From CAMLDH01 sp966250375 (GTDB taxonomy: Bacteria > Pseudomonadota > Gammaproteobacteria > Burkholderiales > Burkholderiaceae_D), in assembly GCA_966250375.1 (NCBI GenBank), contig CBINHE010000098.1, positions 1 to 15,053 on the forward strand: DNA of 15,053 nt, written 5' to 3'. Under the pieces are notes generated by a model that ran no database searches, had not been told where the DNA came from, and saw only the letters and a list, made by a program, of their open reading frames with translations. Numbering within the stretch: position 1 is the first letter of the stretch; every line of letters starts with the position of its first letter. Shown in pieces: positions 1-5,769 of this stretch. Both the position numbers and the translations under genes were made by a program.

Positions 1-1
1 G

Positions 2-62
2 GTAGGGTGCGCCCGCGCACCGGTGCTCTTGCGACGGTATCGGTGCGCGGGGCGCACCCTAC
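2..62. repeat. REP-like palindrome made of two nested hairpins
   Basis: Positions 2-22 and 41-62 form a near-perfect inverted repeat (GTAGGGTGCGCC... against ...GGCGCACCCTAC) with a single bulged C and an 18-nt centre. Each arm is itself a hairpin: GGTGCGC/GCGCACC at 6-12 and 15-21, and again at 42-48 and 52-58. This is the layout of a BIME-like pair of REP sequences. Similar GTAGGGTGCGC elements are, from memory, dispersed intergenically in Burkholderiales genomes. It could alternatively serve as a terminator for a gene left of the window, but no T-run follows. Confidence 0.6.
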
Positions 63-390
63 AGTGATTTGCAATCCGCTCTAGAAGTAGCGTAAATTCT
101 TAAAAACGTCTGGTGTAACGCTATCAAGGGTGCACTTCAAAACAATAATTTCTTAAAAATGCCATTGATTGTCGTTCTGTGAGCATACGATTCGCTTCAC
201 TTTGGCCCTTGAATTTTTAAGATTTTATTGTCCCGTTTAAGAATTTATTGGTTCGAAACAAATTTGCTTATAAAACAGGCAGTAAAAATCAAATATTGAT
301 GCTTTTTACGGTTTTCCCCGTGTTTTCCTTGGTCAGTTAGCCGTTTCAACAGTCACTTCAAAGTCGTCACCTTCAGCGCCGGAAGGAGTA
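63..390. other. AT-rich intergenic stretch with repeated TTCTTAAA motifs
   Basis: No convincing gene is visible. The stretch is clearly AT-richer than the flanking coding DNA. It holds an 18-bp inverted repeat, CAATAATTTCTTAAAAAT at 143-160 against ATTTTTAAGATTTTATTG at 213-230 (16 of 18 positions pair). Further copies of the core lie at 97-106 (TTCTTAAAAA) and 236-243 (TTTAAGAA). Two copies point right and two point left. The function is unknown: clustered protein-binding sites or the end of a decayed mobile element are both possible. Confidence 0.45.
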
Positions 391-610
391 AGGCTCGGTT
401 TCAAATCCTTCCGGTCCGCCAGAAACATCCTGGCCGGGATCGAACTCATGCACATGATCCGCAAAGGCCAATGCGCAATCGAAGGTGACATAAGCCTGTC
501 TTTCGCCGACCAGTTTTATGCATTGGCGGGACAAGTCCGTCCTGCATAAGGACCCATGCCCTCACTTGCATATACACTCGCCTGTTCCAAATTAGTAATG
601 CGACAGAACC
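391..610 (+). mobile_element. IS6-family insertion sequence remnant (3' end only)
   Basis: The stretch holds the last 50 codons of an IS6-type transposase followed by the element's probable right end. TGCGACAGAACC at 599-610 is the reverse complement of GGTTCTGTCGCA, which resembles the terminal repeats of IS6/IS26-like elements (known ends start GGTTCTGT or GGCACTGT). The left part of the element is missing; homology stops around 391-396. The remnant ends 4 nt from the stop codon of the DUF4157 gene, so the insertion sits exactly at that gene's 3' edge. Confidence 0.7.
397..549 (+). pseudogene. IS6-family transposase, C-terminal fragment
   Basis: The reading frame encodes GFKSFRSARNILAGIELMHM followed by IRKGQ and ends ...ALAGQVRPA-stop at 547-549. 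The FKSFRSARNILAGIELMHMIRKGQ block is the hallmark C-terminus of IS6-family DDE transposases and normally follows the last catalytic Glu. Only about 50 of the usual 230-240 residues are present. The catalytic DDE residues and the start are gone, so it cannot be active. The fragment is read rightward, toward the 3' end of the leftward DUF4157 gene. Confidence 0.85.
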
Positions 611-614
611 TGTT

Positions 615-2375
615 TTATTCCGCATTCCCCTGGGTTACCGCCAGATATTGGTTAAACAATTGCTGCAAATATGGCAGGGAAGCATAGGCCACCACCGCAA
701 TGCCGACCGTAGGCACGACCCAGCTCAAGAATCCGCGCGTCAAACGGGTGCCCCAGGAAGGCGCCGCATTCGCCAGCGCGCCGGCAGACAGTGTCATGAC
801 ATTGACGTTCGCATTGCCAGCGGTGGCGAATTTTTGCTTGAACTGTTCGGCCGCCGTGCGCCGGTTATTCAGCCATGCCGGATCGCCCATAAGCCACGTG
901 GCATTGATCAAGGCGGGATAGTCGCCCAGCTCTGTCGCATAGAAAGTACCGACCACATGCGCCAGTTCGGCATGCACCTGCGACTCGGTATATTTATTGT
1001 CGCGGCCATGCGGACCCTGCGCGGCGTTATGGTAAGCCGTGCCTGGCGCCAGCCCCTGCAGATGGGCTTCAAGTCCAGCCAGCACCCCCGGCCCGCCCGG
1101 TCCGAGCGGATAATTTCCCGTGTTGGAGTAGTGCGCGATCAATGCGGTTCTGGCTTCTGCCTTGATGATGTCTTTCGCAGCGACTTTCACGTCGGCGCCG
1201 ACTGCCCCGTTCGCAAGGAAGTGCTCGATCCGTCCGGTCAAGACGATCGCTGTCGCCTTGCTCGTCACCGGAGCGGCGAAATTGGCGGTGTAACCATTGC
1301 CGTTGATGGCGGCATTGAGGGCCGCATCGCCCGTCAGCGCTAACCGGATAGCCTCCACGGCTTGCCAATAGCGCGCGCCGTCCGAGTTCAGTGTCGAAGT
1401 GCTGCCATCACCGGCATAGTTGCCCAGTACGCGGTCTTGTGACACCTCGACGATATAACCGACCGGCGAGTAGTACTGGTTTTGGCCGGGGTTGTAGTGC
1501 GTGGTGCTGTTACCCGCGCCGCCTGCCAGCCATCGGTTGAGGTCAACCGGCCGGTCATAGCCAGGGCCATATGGCGCATGGTTGCCGCCGAAAGTATTGG
1601 TGTCCAGCGGTGAGGCATGCGTCAGGCGCAGGACTTCATTGTCCATGTCACCGGGATTCTGGATGCTTTTGATGTAGCGGGCGAGTTGCATCGGTTGCCG
1701 CCCCGGCATGGACGTCGTGGAAAACAGGGGTGGGTTTTCTGTCGCCTTGAACTGCATGGCCCGCTCGCCCATCGTGGTCGCTTCCAGCTCCAGGCCCGGA
1801 TCATCGTTCACATCGATACCCTTGGCCTGGGTCGTCGCGCGCACCCTGCCCTGCTTTTGCTGCACCACATGCCAGGCCTCGTGCGGCAAATGCTGCTGTT
1901 GACCGGGAGCGATATGGATATCCGTACCCTGTGCATAGGCATGCGCATGCAGTTGTGCTGGCATGGGGGAGTTGTAATGCACCTTCACGTCATCCATCGA
2001 CAGGCCGGACATGCTTTCCACGCCGGACTTCAAGTTGTCCGGGAGGCCGGTGTTGTTTGCCTTTTGCACACTCTCGAATTTTCCCTGCAACGGGTGTTCC
2101 TCTTCCGGTTTGACGGCGCGCTGGGCGGTCCCGGCCTTTGCCAATTCCTCTTCGTCCGCCGCTTTTCGCTGCGCGGTATCGCCCTCGATGACCTGCACCT
2201 GCTTGCGTTGCGCGGCTGAGCGCGGACTGCGCGCGATCATGTCGGAAAATTTCCCCTGCGCTATCGCCGACGTCCGGTTGTCGATGAACGCCGACTGCCC
2301 ACCCGCAACGGGCACATGCGTGATCGCGGCGCTCTGACGTTGTTGTTCCGATTCGGATTGTGCTGTCTGCTTCAT
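615..2375 (-). CDS. DUF4157 (HEAWH) putative metallopeptidase/effector with unknown C-terminal domain
   Basis: The protein has 586 residues. I chose the ATG at 2375 because AAGGAAAAGGAC lies just upstream; the frame stays open to a GTG at 2501 but without a ribosome site. Residues 1-105 form a hydrophilic leader with IDNRTSAIAQGKF and repeated AQRK/AQRA units, typical of DUF4157 proteins. Residues about 110-207 are the DUF4157 domain: LPDNLKSGVE, VHYNSPMPAQL, AYAQGTDIHIAPGQ, and HEAWH at 165-169, a HExxH zinc motif. The usual LExEAD block reads LELEAT (195-200), so the expected Asp is Thr. Residues 235-540 match no family I know; they are rich in Gly, Asn and Ala. Residues about 548-570 (GFLSWVVPTVGIAVVAYASL) are hydrophobic, possibly a membrane helix. 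There is no signal peptide. DUF4157 proteins are often encoded near extracellular contractile injection systems and are thought to be cargo; here no such machinery is seen. Role inferred, C-terminal function unknown. Confidence 0.85.
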   Translation of the reverse strand: MKQTAQSESEQQRQSAAITHVPVAGGQSAFIDNRTSAIAQGKFSDMIARSPRSAAQRKQVQVIEGDTAQRKAADEEELAKAGTAQRAVKPEEEHPLQGKFESVQKANNTGLPDNLKSGVESMSGLSMDDVKVHYNSPMPAQLHAHAYAQGTDIHIAPGQQQHLPHEAWHVVQQKQGRVRATTQAKGIDVNDDPGLELEATTMGERAMQFKATENPPLFSTTSMPGRQPMQLARYIKSIQNPGDMDNEVLRLTHASPLDTNTFGGNHAPYGPGYDRPVDLNRWLAGGAGNSTTHYNPGQNQYYSPVGYIVEVSQDRVLGNYAGDGSTSTLNSDGARYWQAVEAIRLALTGDAALNAAINGNGYTANFAAPVTSKATAIVLTGRIEHFLANGAVGADVKVAAKDIIKAEARTALIAHYSNTGNYPLGPGGPGVLAGLEAHLQGLAPGTAYHNAAQGPHGRDNKYTESQVHAELAHVVGTFYATELGDYPALINATWLMGDPAWLNNRRTAAEQFKQKFATAGNANVNVMTLSAGALANAAPSWGTRLTRGFLSWVVPTVGIAVVAYASLPYLQQLFNQYLAVTQGNAE

Positions 2376-2544
2376 GTCCTTTTCCTTGTGTTTCAGCTGA
2401 TTGCTGGGCTTGATTTCATCTCCAACTGCGATGTCGTTACTTGTCAATTTTTTATTAGAAAAACGAACAGTATTTTGTTTGGCAACGGAAAGACAGCGCA
2501 CACTTTGTGACCGATCAAGGGAAATGCTTAAGCAGCCAACAACC

Positions 2545-2573
2545 GGTTTTTTAGTTAAACCAAAATGTATAAA
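2545..2573 (+). promoter_or_regulatory. Possible promoter of the AbfB-domain gene
   Basis: TATAAA at 2568-2573 is preceded by TG and followed by an AT-rich stretch, a reasonable -10 box about 45 nt before the start codon. The matching -35 region (about 2545-2550, GGTTTT) is poor, so the call rests mainly on the -10. The interval 2376-2617 is the divergent regulatory region for both the DUF4157 gene and this one. Confidence 0.25.
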
Positions 2574-2617
2574 TTAATAGCTAGAGGGTTGAAATTTACT
2601 CTGTAAGGAGAAAAGTT

Positions 2618-3088
2618 ATGGCATTCATTTCTTTACGCTCAATTAATTTTCCTGATCGCTTCATACGTCACATTACCTTTCTTGCAGAACTTACTAATAT
2701 TGCTAGCGAGTTAGATAAAAACGATGGCACATTCGAGATTGTGCAAGGATTAGCAGATAGCAGATTTGTTTCATTTCGGTCAGCAAACTTCCCTACTTTC
2801 TACTTAAGACATCAAGATTTCCGTCTGAAATTACAGGAGAGCGTTCCTCCTCTAGGTGCCACACATGACCGCCTATTTGCAGAAGATGCAACGTTTTCTT
2901 TGCAACCAGGCAACTCGGATATTACTGAACTATCCTTTGCCTCATTCAACTTTCCCGACCGATTTATACGTCATAAGCAACTTCATCTTTTCATCGAGCC
3001 TCTGCGAGATGATCTTTCGTTTCAGGACTCCACGTTTAGGATAGAGCCCGGTTTTATTCCACCACCACCACCACCACCGCTGCATTAA
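2618..3088 (+). CDS. Stand-alone AbfB-type (CBM42-like) beta-trefoil protein
   Basis: The protein has 156 residues. The ATG at 2618 follows AAGGAG at suitable spacing. Three internal repeats are plain: residues 4-44 (ISLRSINFPDRFIRH ... GTFEIVQG), 50-97 (VSFRSANFPTFYLRH ... ATFSLQPG) and 105-145 (LSFASFNFPDRFIRH ... STFRIEPG). The S-x-NFP-x-x-[FY]-[IL]-R-H and [GS/A]TF-x-[IL]-x-PG signatures are those of the AbfB domain, the arabinose-binding beta-trefoil usually attached to alpha-L-arabinofuranosidases. No catalytic domain and no signal peptide are present. The protein ends in seven prolines then LH. Base composition is markedly AT-richer than the czc genes, suggesting separate acquisition. 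It is divergent from the DUF4157 gene. A carbohydrate-binding or lectin-like role is inferred; partner and substrate are unknown. Confidence 0.82.
   Translation: MAFISLRSINFPDRFIRHITFLAELTNIASELDKNDGTFEIVQGLADSRFVSFRSANFPTFYLRHQDFRLKLQESVPPLGATHDRLFAEDATFSLQPGNSDITELSFASFNFPDRFIRHKQLHLFIEPLRDDLSFQDSTFRIEPGFIPPPPPPPLH
3059..3076 (+). repeat. (CCA)6 trinucleotide repeat encoding the polyproline tail
   Basis: Six perfect CCA units plus a CCG encode seven consecutive prolines at the C-terminus of the AbfB-domain protein. Such a tract can change length by slipped-strand replication in steps of one residue without breaking the frame. Confidence 0.9.
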
Positions 3089-3095
3089 TGCAGCG
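3078..3095. repeat. 18-bp perfect palindrome over the AbfB gene stop codon
   Basis: CGCTGCATTAATGCAGCG is a perfect palindrome containing the TAA stop (3086-3088) at its centre. It has no loop and no following T-run, so it is not a standard intrinsic terminator. It could be a protein-binding site, an insertion or recombination point, or a weak transcript-end hairpin. Confidence 0.6.
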
Positions 3096-3190
3096 CTGAA
3101 CAAGCTGCCGATTTTCGGATCGAGATCGCACTATGCGCAATCTTGATTTGAGCGCGAATTGGCAGCGTTCACCCCGTTTTTCCTCTGATG

Positions 3191-3349
3191 TCAGGACCGA
3201 AGAAGCCGAATCGCACCGCCGACGATCATAATCGACGGCATTACCATCCACACCCAAAAATTAGGCACCGATGGGCCAGATACCACAAAACCGCCGGCGG
3301 CCAAAATGATTCCTCCCGCGACGTAAAATTTTGCTTGAGTCCGCGTCAT
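3191..3349 (-). CDS. Small two-helix membrane protein, 52 residues
   Basis: The ATG at 3349 is preceded by GAAGGAAAATA, a good ribosome site. The product begins MTRTQAKFYVAGGIILAAGG, has a first hydrophobic helix at about 8-25 (VAGGIILAAGGFVVSG), and a second at about 31-47 (FWVWMVMPSIMIVGGAI) after a short PSVPN turn. It ends IRLLRS. I recognise no family. The two clean helices, the coherent frame and the ribosome site make it a credible gene rather than noise. It lies alone on the minus strand between the AbfB gene and the Tn3 remnant, so the context says little about its role. Confidence 0.6.
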   Translation of the reverse strand: MTRTQAKFYVAGGIILAAGGFVVSGPSVPNFWVWMVMPSIMIVGGAIRLLRS

Positions 3350-3399
3350 TATTTTCCTTCTCGATCAGGCCGAAATCCGTAGAACGCCGGAAAAATCCA

Positions 3400-3660
3400 A
3401 TGCTCCAGAACTGTATGGTCTACGTCAACACCCTGATGATCCAGCGCATTCTAACCGACCCTGTATGGAAGAAACGTTTGAAGGAAGAGGATTTGAGAGC
3501 CCTCACGCCATTGATTTATACACACATAAATCCGTATGGTCGTTTCGAGCTGGATATGGGACGTCGATTATCGATTGACGAAGAGGTTGAATTGGCCGCC
3601 GTATTTACTGGCTCACGCATGGGTCTTTCGCGTGGCGACGCTATTGGCACCGGCACTTAA
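3400..3660 (+). pseudogene. Tn3-family transposase, C-terminal fragment
   Basis: The open frame encodes MLQNCMVYVNTLMIQRILTD, then EEDLRALTPLIYTHINPYGR and FELDMGRRL. The NTLMIQ..L..P.W...L..EDLRALTPLI..H.NPYGRFELDM block is the conserved C-terminal end of Tn3-family transposases, which are normally about 950-1000 residues. Only about 65 residues match before the frame runs into an unrelated tail (FTGSRMGLSRGDAIGTGT). The catalytic domain is absent and no 38-bp Tn3 end was found nearby, so this is an inert scar. It marks past Tn3-type transposition next to the metal-resistance genes. Confidence 0.8.
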
Positions 3661-3746
3661 CGTAGACGACAGATCGTGTCGAATGTCGATGGTGGATCGA
3701 ATCATCGATCGCAAAGCGTTTTCACGGTGGTAATTGGTCTATTGAT

Positions 3747-4199
3747 TCAATGACAGCCACCGGCATGCGAACCCAAATTTCTGGGATCTCCATCTTCCGC
3801 AGTGGCCAAGCCTTGCAATATGCCGCACTCCTTTGTCGACTGCGTGCGCAGGCAGAGACTGCGCAGTTGCGTCAGCTGCGACTGGAGCGTCGTCAATTCC
3901 CTGATGCGGTCGGCGACATGGCTGATATGTTTGTCCAGAAGCGTATTGACGCCTGCACAATTTTCCTCGGGCGTGTCACGGAAGGCCAACAGGGTGCGAA
4001 TCTCATCGAGTGTCATGTCAAGCGAACGGCAATGGCGGATAAACTGCAGCCGCTCCACATGCGCGTCGCTGTACAAGCGATAATTTCCCTGCGACCGTGC
4101 GGGCGCCGGCAACAGGCTTTCAAACTCATAAAAACGGATCGTCTCGACCGGGCACCCTGTGCGTCGGGATAACTCGCCTATCTTCAATGCCGTGCGCAT
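3747..4199 (-). CDS. cadR: MerR-family Cd(II)/Pb(II)-responsive regulator (CadR/PbrR type)
   Basis: The protein has 150 residues; the ATG at 4199 was chosen because AAAGGAG lies just upstream. It has an N-terminal MerR helix-turn-helix (KIGELSRRTGCPVETIRFYE, residues 6-25, then ARSQGNYRLY), a long dimerisation helix (about 80-115) and a metal-binding C-terminus. Cysteines stand at 16, 81, 116 and 125. Intervals of 35 and 9 residues between the last three match PbrR/PbrR691, whereas CadR proteins usually have 35 and 7, so lead specificity is plausible. The C-terminus ends SHAGGCH. It would bind the dyad in the divergent promoter, repress without metal, and untwist the long spacer when metal binds. 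It controls at least the CDF gene. Confident for the family, moderate for metal preference. Confidence 0.93.
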   Translation of the reverse strand: MRTALKIGELSRRTGCPVETIRFYEFESLLPAPARSQGNYRLYSDAHVERLQFIRHCRSLDMTLDEIRTLLAFRDTPEENCAGVNTLLDKHISHVADRIRELTTLQSQLTQLRSLCLRTQSTKECGILQGLATAEDGDPRNLGSHAGGCH

Positions 4200-4233
4200 G
4201 GCCGGCTCCTTTCGACATGTCTGCAACAAGTGC

Positions 4234-4264
4234 TTGACTCTCTAGCGGCTAGAGACTTTCTAAT
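4234..4264 (+). promoter_or_regulatory. MerR-type promoter and operator of the CDF transporter
   Basis: TTGACT (-35, 4234-4239) and TCTAAT (-10, 4259-4264) are separated by 19 bp, the overlong spacer characteristic of MerR-regulated promoters. A perfect dyad, TCTCTAG-CGG-CTAGAGA (4239-4255), fills the spacer and closely resembles the pbr/cad operator. The regulator gene starts 35 nt away on the other strand, so the same operator probably autoregulates it. Confidence 0.85.
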
Positions 4265-4289
4265 GTGAATATACATGAAGGGAATCCAT

Positions 4290-4907
4290 ATGGGCGATTG
4301 TTGTGCAGGGAGTTGCTCTCCGGAAAAGCCGCCGGTCGATCCACGCTATCGCCGTGTACTGTGGATCGCATTATTCGTCAATGCAGCGATGTTCATTGTC
4401 GAGTTGGCAGGGGGATGGGAAGCCGGCTCGGTGTCGCTGCTCGCTGACGCAGTCGATTTTTTCGGTGATGCCGCGAACTATGGCTTGTCGCTCTTCGTGC
4501 TCGCGCTGGCGCCCGTCTGGCGTTCGCGTACGGCCTTGATCAAGGGGCTGACGATGGGCGGTTATGGCATCTTTGTGCTCGGCACAGCGGGGTGGAATCT
4601 CGCGACAGGCATCGTGCCGGAGCCTGCGACGATGGGGATCATCGGCGCGTTGGCGCTGGCCGCGAACCTGTCGGTGGCGGTACTGTTATTCGCCTACCGC
4701 AACGGCGACGCGAACATGCGCTCGGTCTGGCTGTGCACCCGCAACGATGCCATCGGCAATGTCGCGGTCATGCTGGCGGCGCTTGGCGTATTTGGTACCG
4801 GCGCCGGCTGGCCCGATATCCTGGTGGCTGGTGTGATGGGCGTATTGGGACTCACGGCGGCCAAGACGGTGATTCAACAAGCGTACGGTGAATTGAAAAC
4901 GGCGTGA
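4290..4907 (+). CDS. Short cation diffusion facilitator (CDF) transporter
   Basis: The protein has 205 residues. The ATG at 4290 follows AAGGGA at good spacing; an earlier ATG at 4275 lies nearly at the predicted transcript start. The N-terminus is Cys-rich (MGDCCAGSC, C4, C5, C9). About five or six hydrophobic helices follow. The metal site expected in the second helix is D56 and D60 (ADAVDFFGD). In the fifth helix the usual His/Asp is Cys: C149-x-x-x-D153 in WLCTRND. The cytoplasmic C-terminal domain of classic CDF proteins is missing, as in the subgroup found beside CadR/PbrR regulators. It likely exports Cd, Zn or Pb from cytoplasm to periplasm using the proton gradient. It is first in the rightward operon and directly downstream of the MerR promoter. 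Confidence 0.88.
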   Translation: MGDCCAGSCSPEKPPVDPRYRRVLWIALFVNAAMFIVELAGGWEAGSVSLLADAVDFFGDAANYGLSLFVLALAPVWRSRTALIKGLTMGGYGIFVLGTAGWNLATGIVPEPATMGIIGALALAANLSVAVLLFAYRNGDANMRSVWLCTRNDAIGNVAVMLAALGVFGTGAGWPDILVAGVMGVLGLTAAKTVIQQAYGELKTA

Positions 4908-4911
4908 GGTG

Positions 4912-5277
4912 ATGGCGAGGATGAGGACGGCACGCGCCCATGCATTCATCACGGAGATGGCGGCAGCGCATCACTTGTTTCAGGCCGGCGAACCGGATGC
5001 GGCGTTCGTTCATCTTGAACGCGCGCACGTGCTCGGCCAGCGCCATGTCGTGCCGCATGTCCGGGTCCATTGGCGGATGGCGAGAATTGGACTGGCACGC
5101 CGCAGCGCAATCGAAGTCGTTGGCCAGGCTGTTCGCATCGTATTCGGCGCATTGGGCTCGGTGGTCGGCCTTGTGCCGACCGGGAATACGGGCGGCGCCA
5201 ACATCAGCATGTTCCGGCGTCTGCCGATTGATCCGGCCATCGCAGACCTGATGCATGACAAGGGAAGTCATGACTGA
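4912..5277 (+). CDS. DUF3703 family protein
   Basis: The product is about 121 residues and small, with no signal peptide or membrane helix. Matching features of DUF3703 are AGEPDAAFVHLERAHVLGQ followed by PHVRVHWRM near residues 27-57, and a glycine-rich GLVPTGNTGGANISMFRRLP toward the end. Several His residues cluster in the first half (HLERAH, QRH, PHVRVH), which could suit metal binding, but the biochemical role of DUF3703 is unknown to me. The gene starts 4 nt after the CDF stop codon with no separate ribosome site, which suggests translational coupling. The start could equally be the GTG at 4909 or the ATG at 4921. DUF3703 genes recur beside cation exporters, so a helper role in metal resistance is inferred. 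Confidence 0.82.
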   Translation: MARMRTARAHAFITEMAAAHHLFQAGEPDAAFVHLERAHVLGQRHVVPHVRVHWRMARIGLARRSAIEVVGQAVRIVFGALGSVVGLVPTGNTGGANISMFRRLPIDPAIADLMHDKGSHD

Positions 5278-5325
5278 GTCGTCCAAACGTTATGCGCATG
5301 CGCCCACAGTGTTATTATTTCGATC

Positions 5326-5673
5326 GTGAAAAAACTCTTCTTCATTTTCTTGCTGATGTTGCTACCGCTCCAGTTCTCCTGGGCAGCGGCTGCCGCGTAT
5401 TGCCAGCATGAAGAGGCGCCGGCAACCAGCCATTACGGCCATCACCAGCACCAGCATCCGGTAAAAGCGGAGTCCTCCGATAGCAAAGACAAGCTGGCGC
5501 AGGTCCACAGTGATTGCGGTTATTGTCACGGCCTGGGGCAAGTATCGTTCTTGACCGCATCCTCCCCAATGGTTGTTTCTCCCGGCGCGACGACTATCGA
5601 GCCGCATCCCTTTTCTTACTCCTCCCACATACCCGACGGCCCCAGACGGCCCGATCGGCATCCCGTCGCCTAG
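5326..5673 (+). CDS. czcI: CzcI-like periplasmic metal-resistance protein
   Basis: The protein has 115 residues and starts at a GTG (5326) with no clear ribosome site. A signal peptide is obvious (MKKLFFIFLLMLLPLQFSWA, cleavage around residues 20-24). The mature protein opens AYCQHEE and has a His cluster at 36-44 (HYGHHQHQH). It then carries CGYCH at 64-68 preceded by VHSD, and a Pro-rich end. This matches CzcI-type small proteins encoded just before czcC, thought to affect czc expression or metal buffering in the periplasm. The CxxCH looks like a haem c motif but in this family more likely binds metal. Ninety-six nt separate it from czcC. Family assignment is by pattern and position. Confidence 0.72.
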   Translation: MKKLFFIFLLMLLPLQFSWAAAAAYCQHEEAPATSHYGHHQHQHPVKAESSDSKDKLAQVHSDCGYCHGLGQVSFLTASSPMVVSPGATTIEPHPFSYSSHIPDGPRRPDRHPVA

Positions 5674-5769
5674 CTCGACGGGACGATCTGTTGTTTTCCA
5701 TTCGCACTGTACCCTGATGTAGAGGGTTGACGTCTCGTCGAATTCTTTCCCATTCATCTGGAGAATTCG

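Noticed and set aside
648..1343. Open frames on the plus strand opposite the DUF4157 gene (also 1617-2219)
   Set aside because: Their translations have no domain or ribosome site and mirror the codon bias of the minus-strand gene.
3750..4172. Open frame opposite the MerR regulator
   Set aside because: The minus-strand MerR protein is unambiguous, with matching promoter and ribosome site; this frame is its shadow.
5529..5549. CGYCH in the CzcI-like protein as evidence for a cytochrome c
   Set aside because: The protein is small, His-rich and sits in a czc operon. It lacks a distal Met ligand context, so metal binding is the simpler reading.
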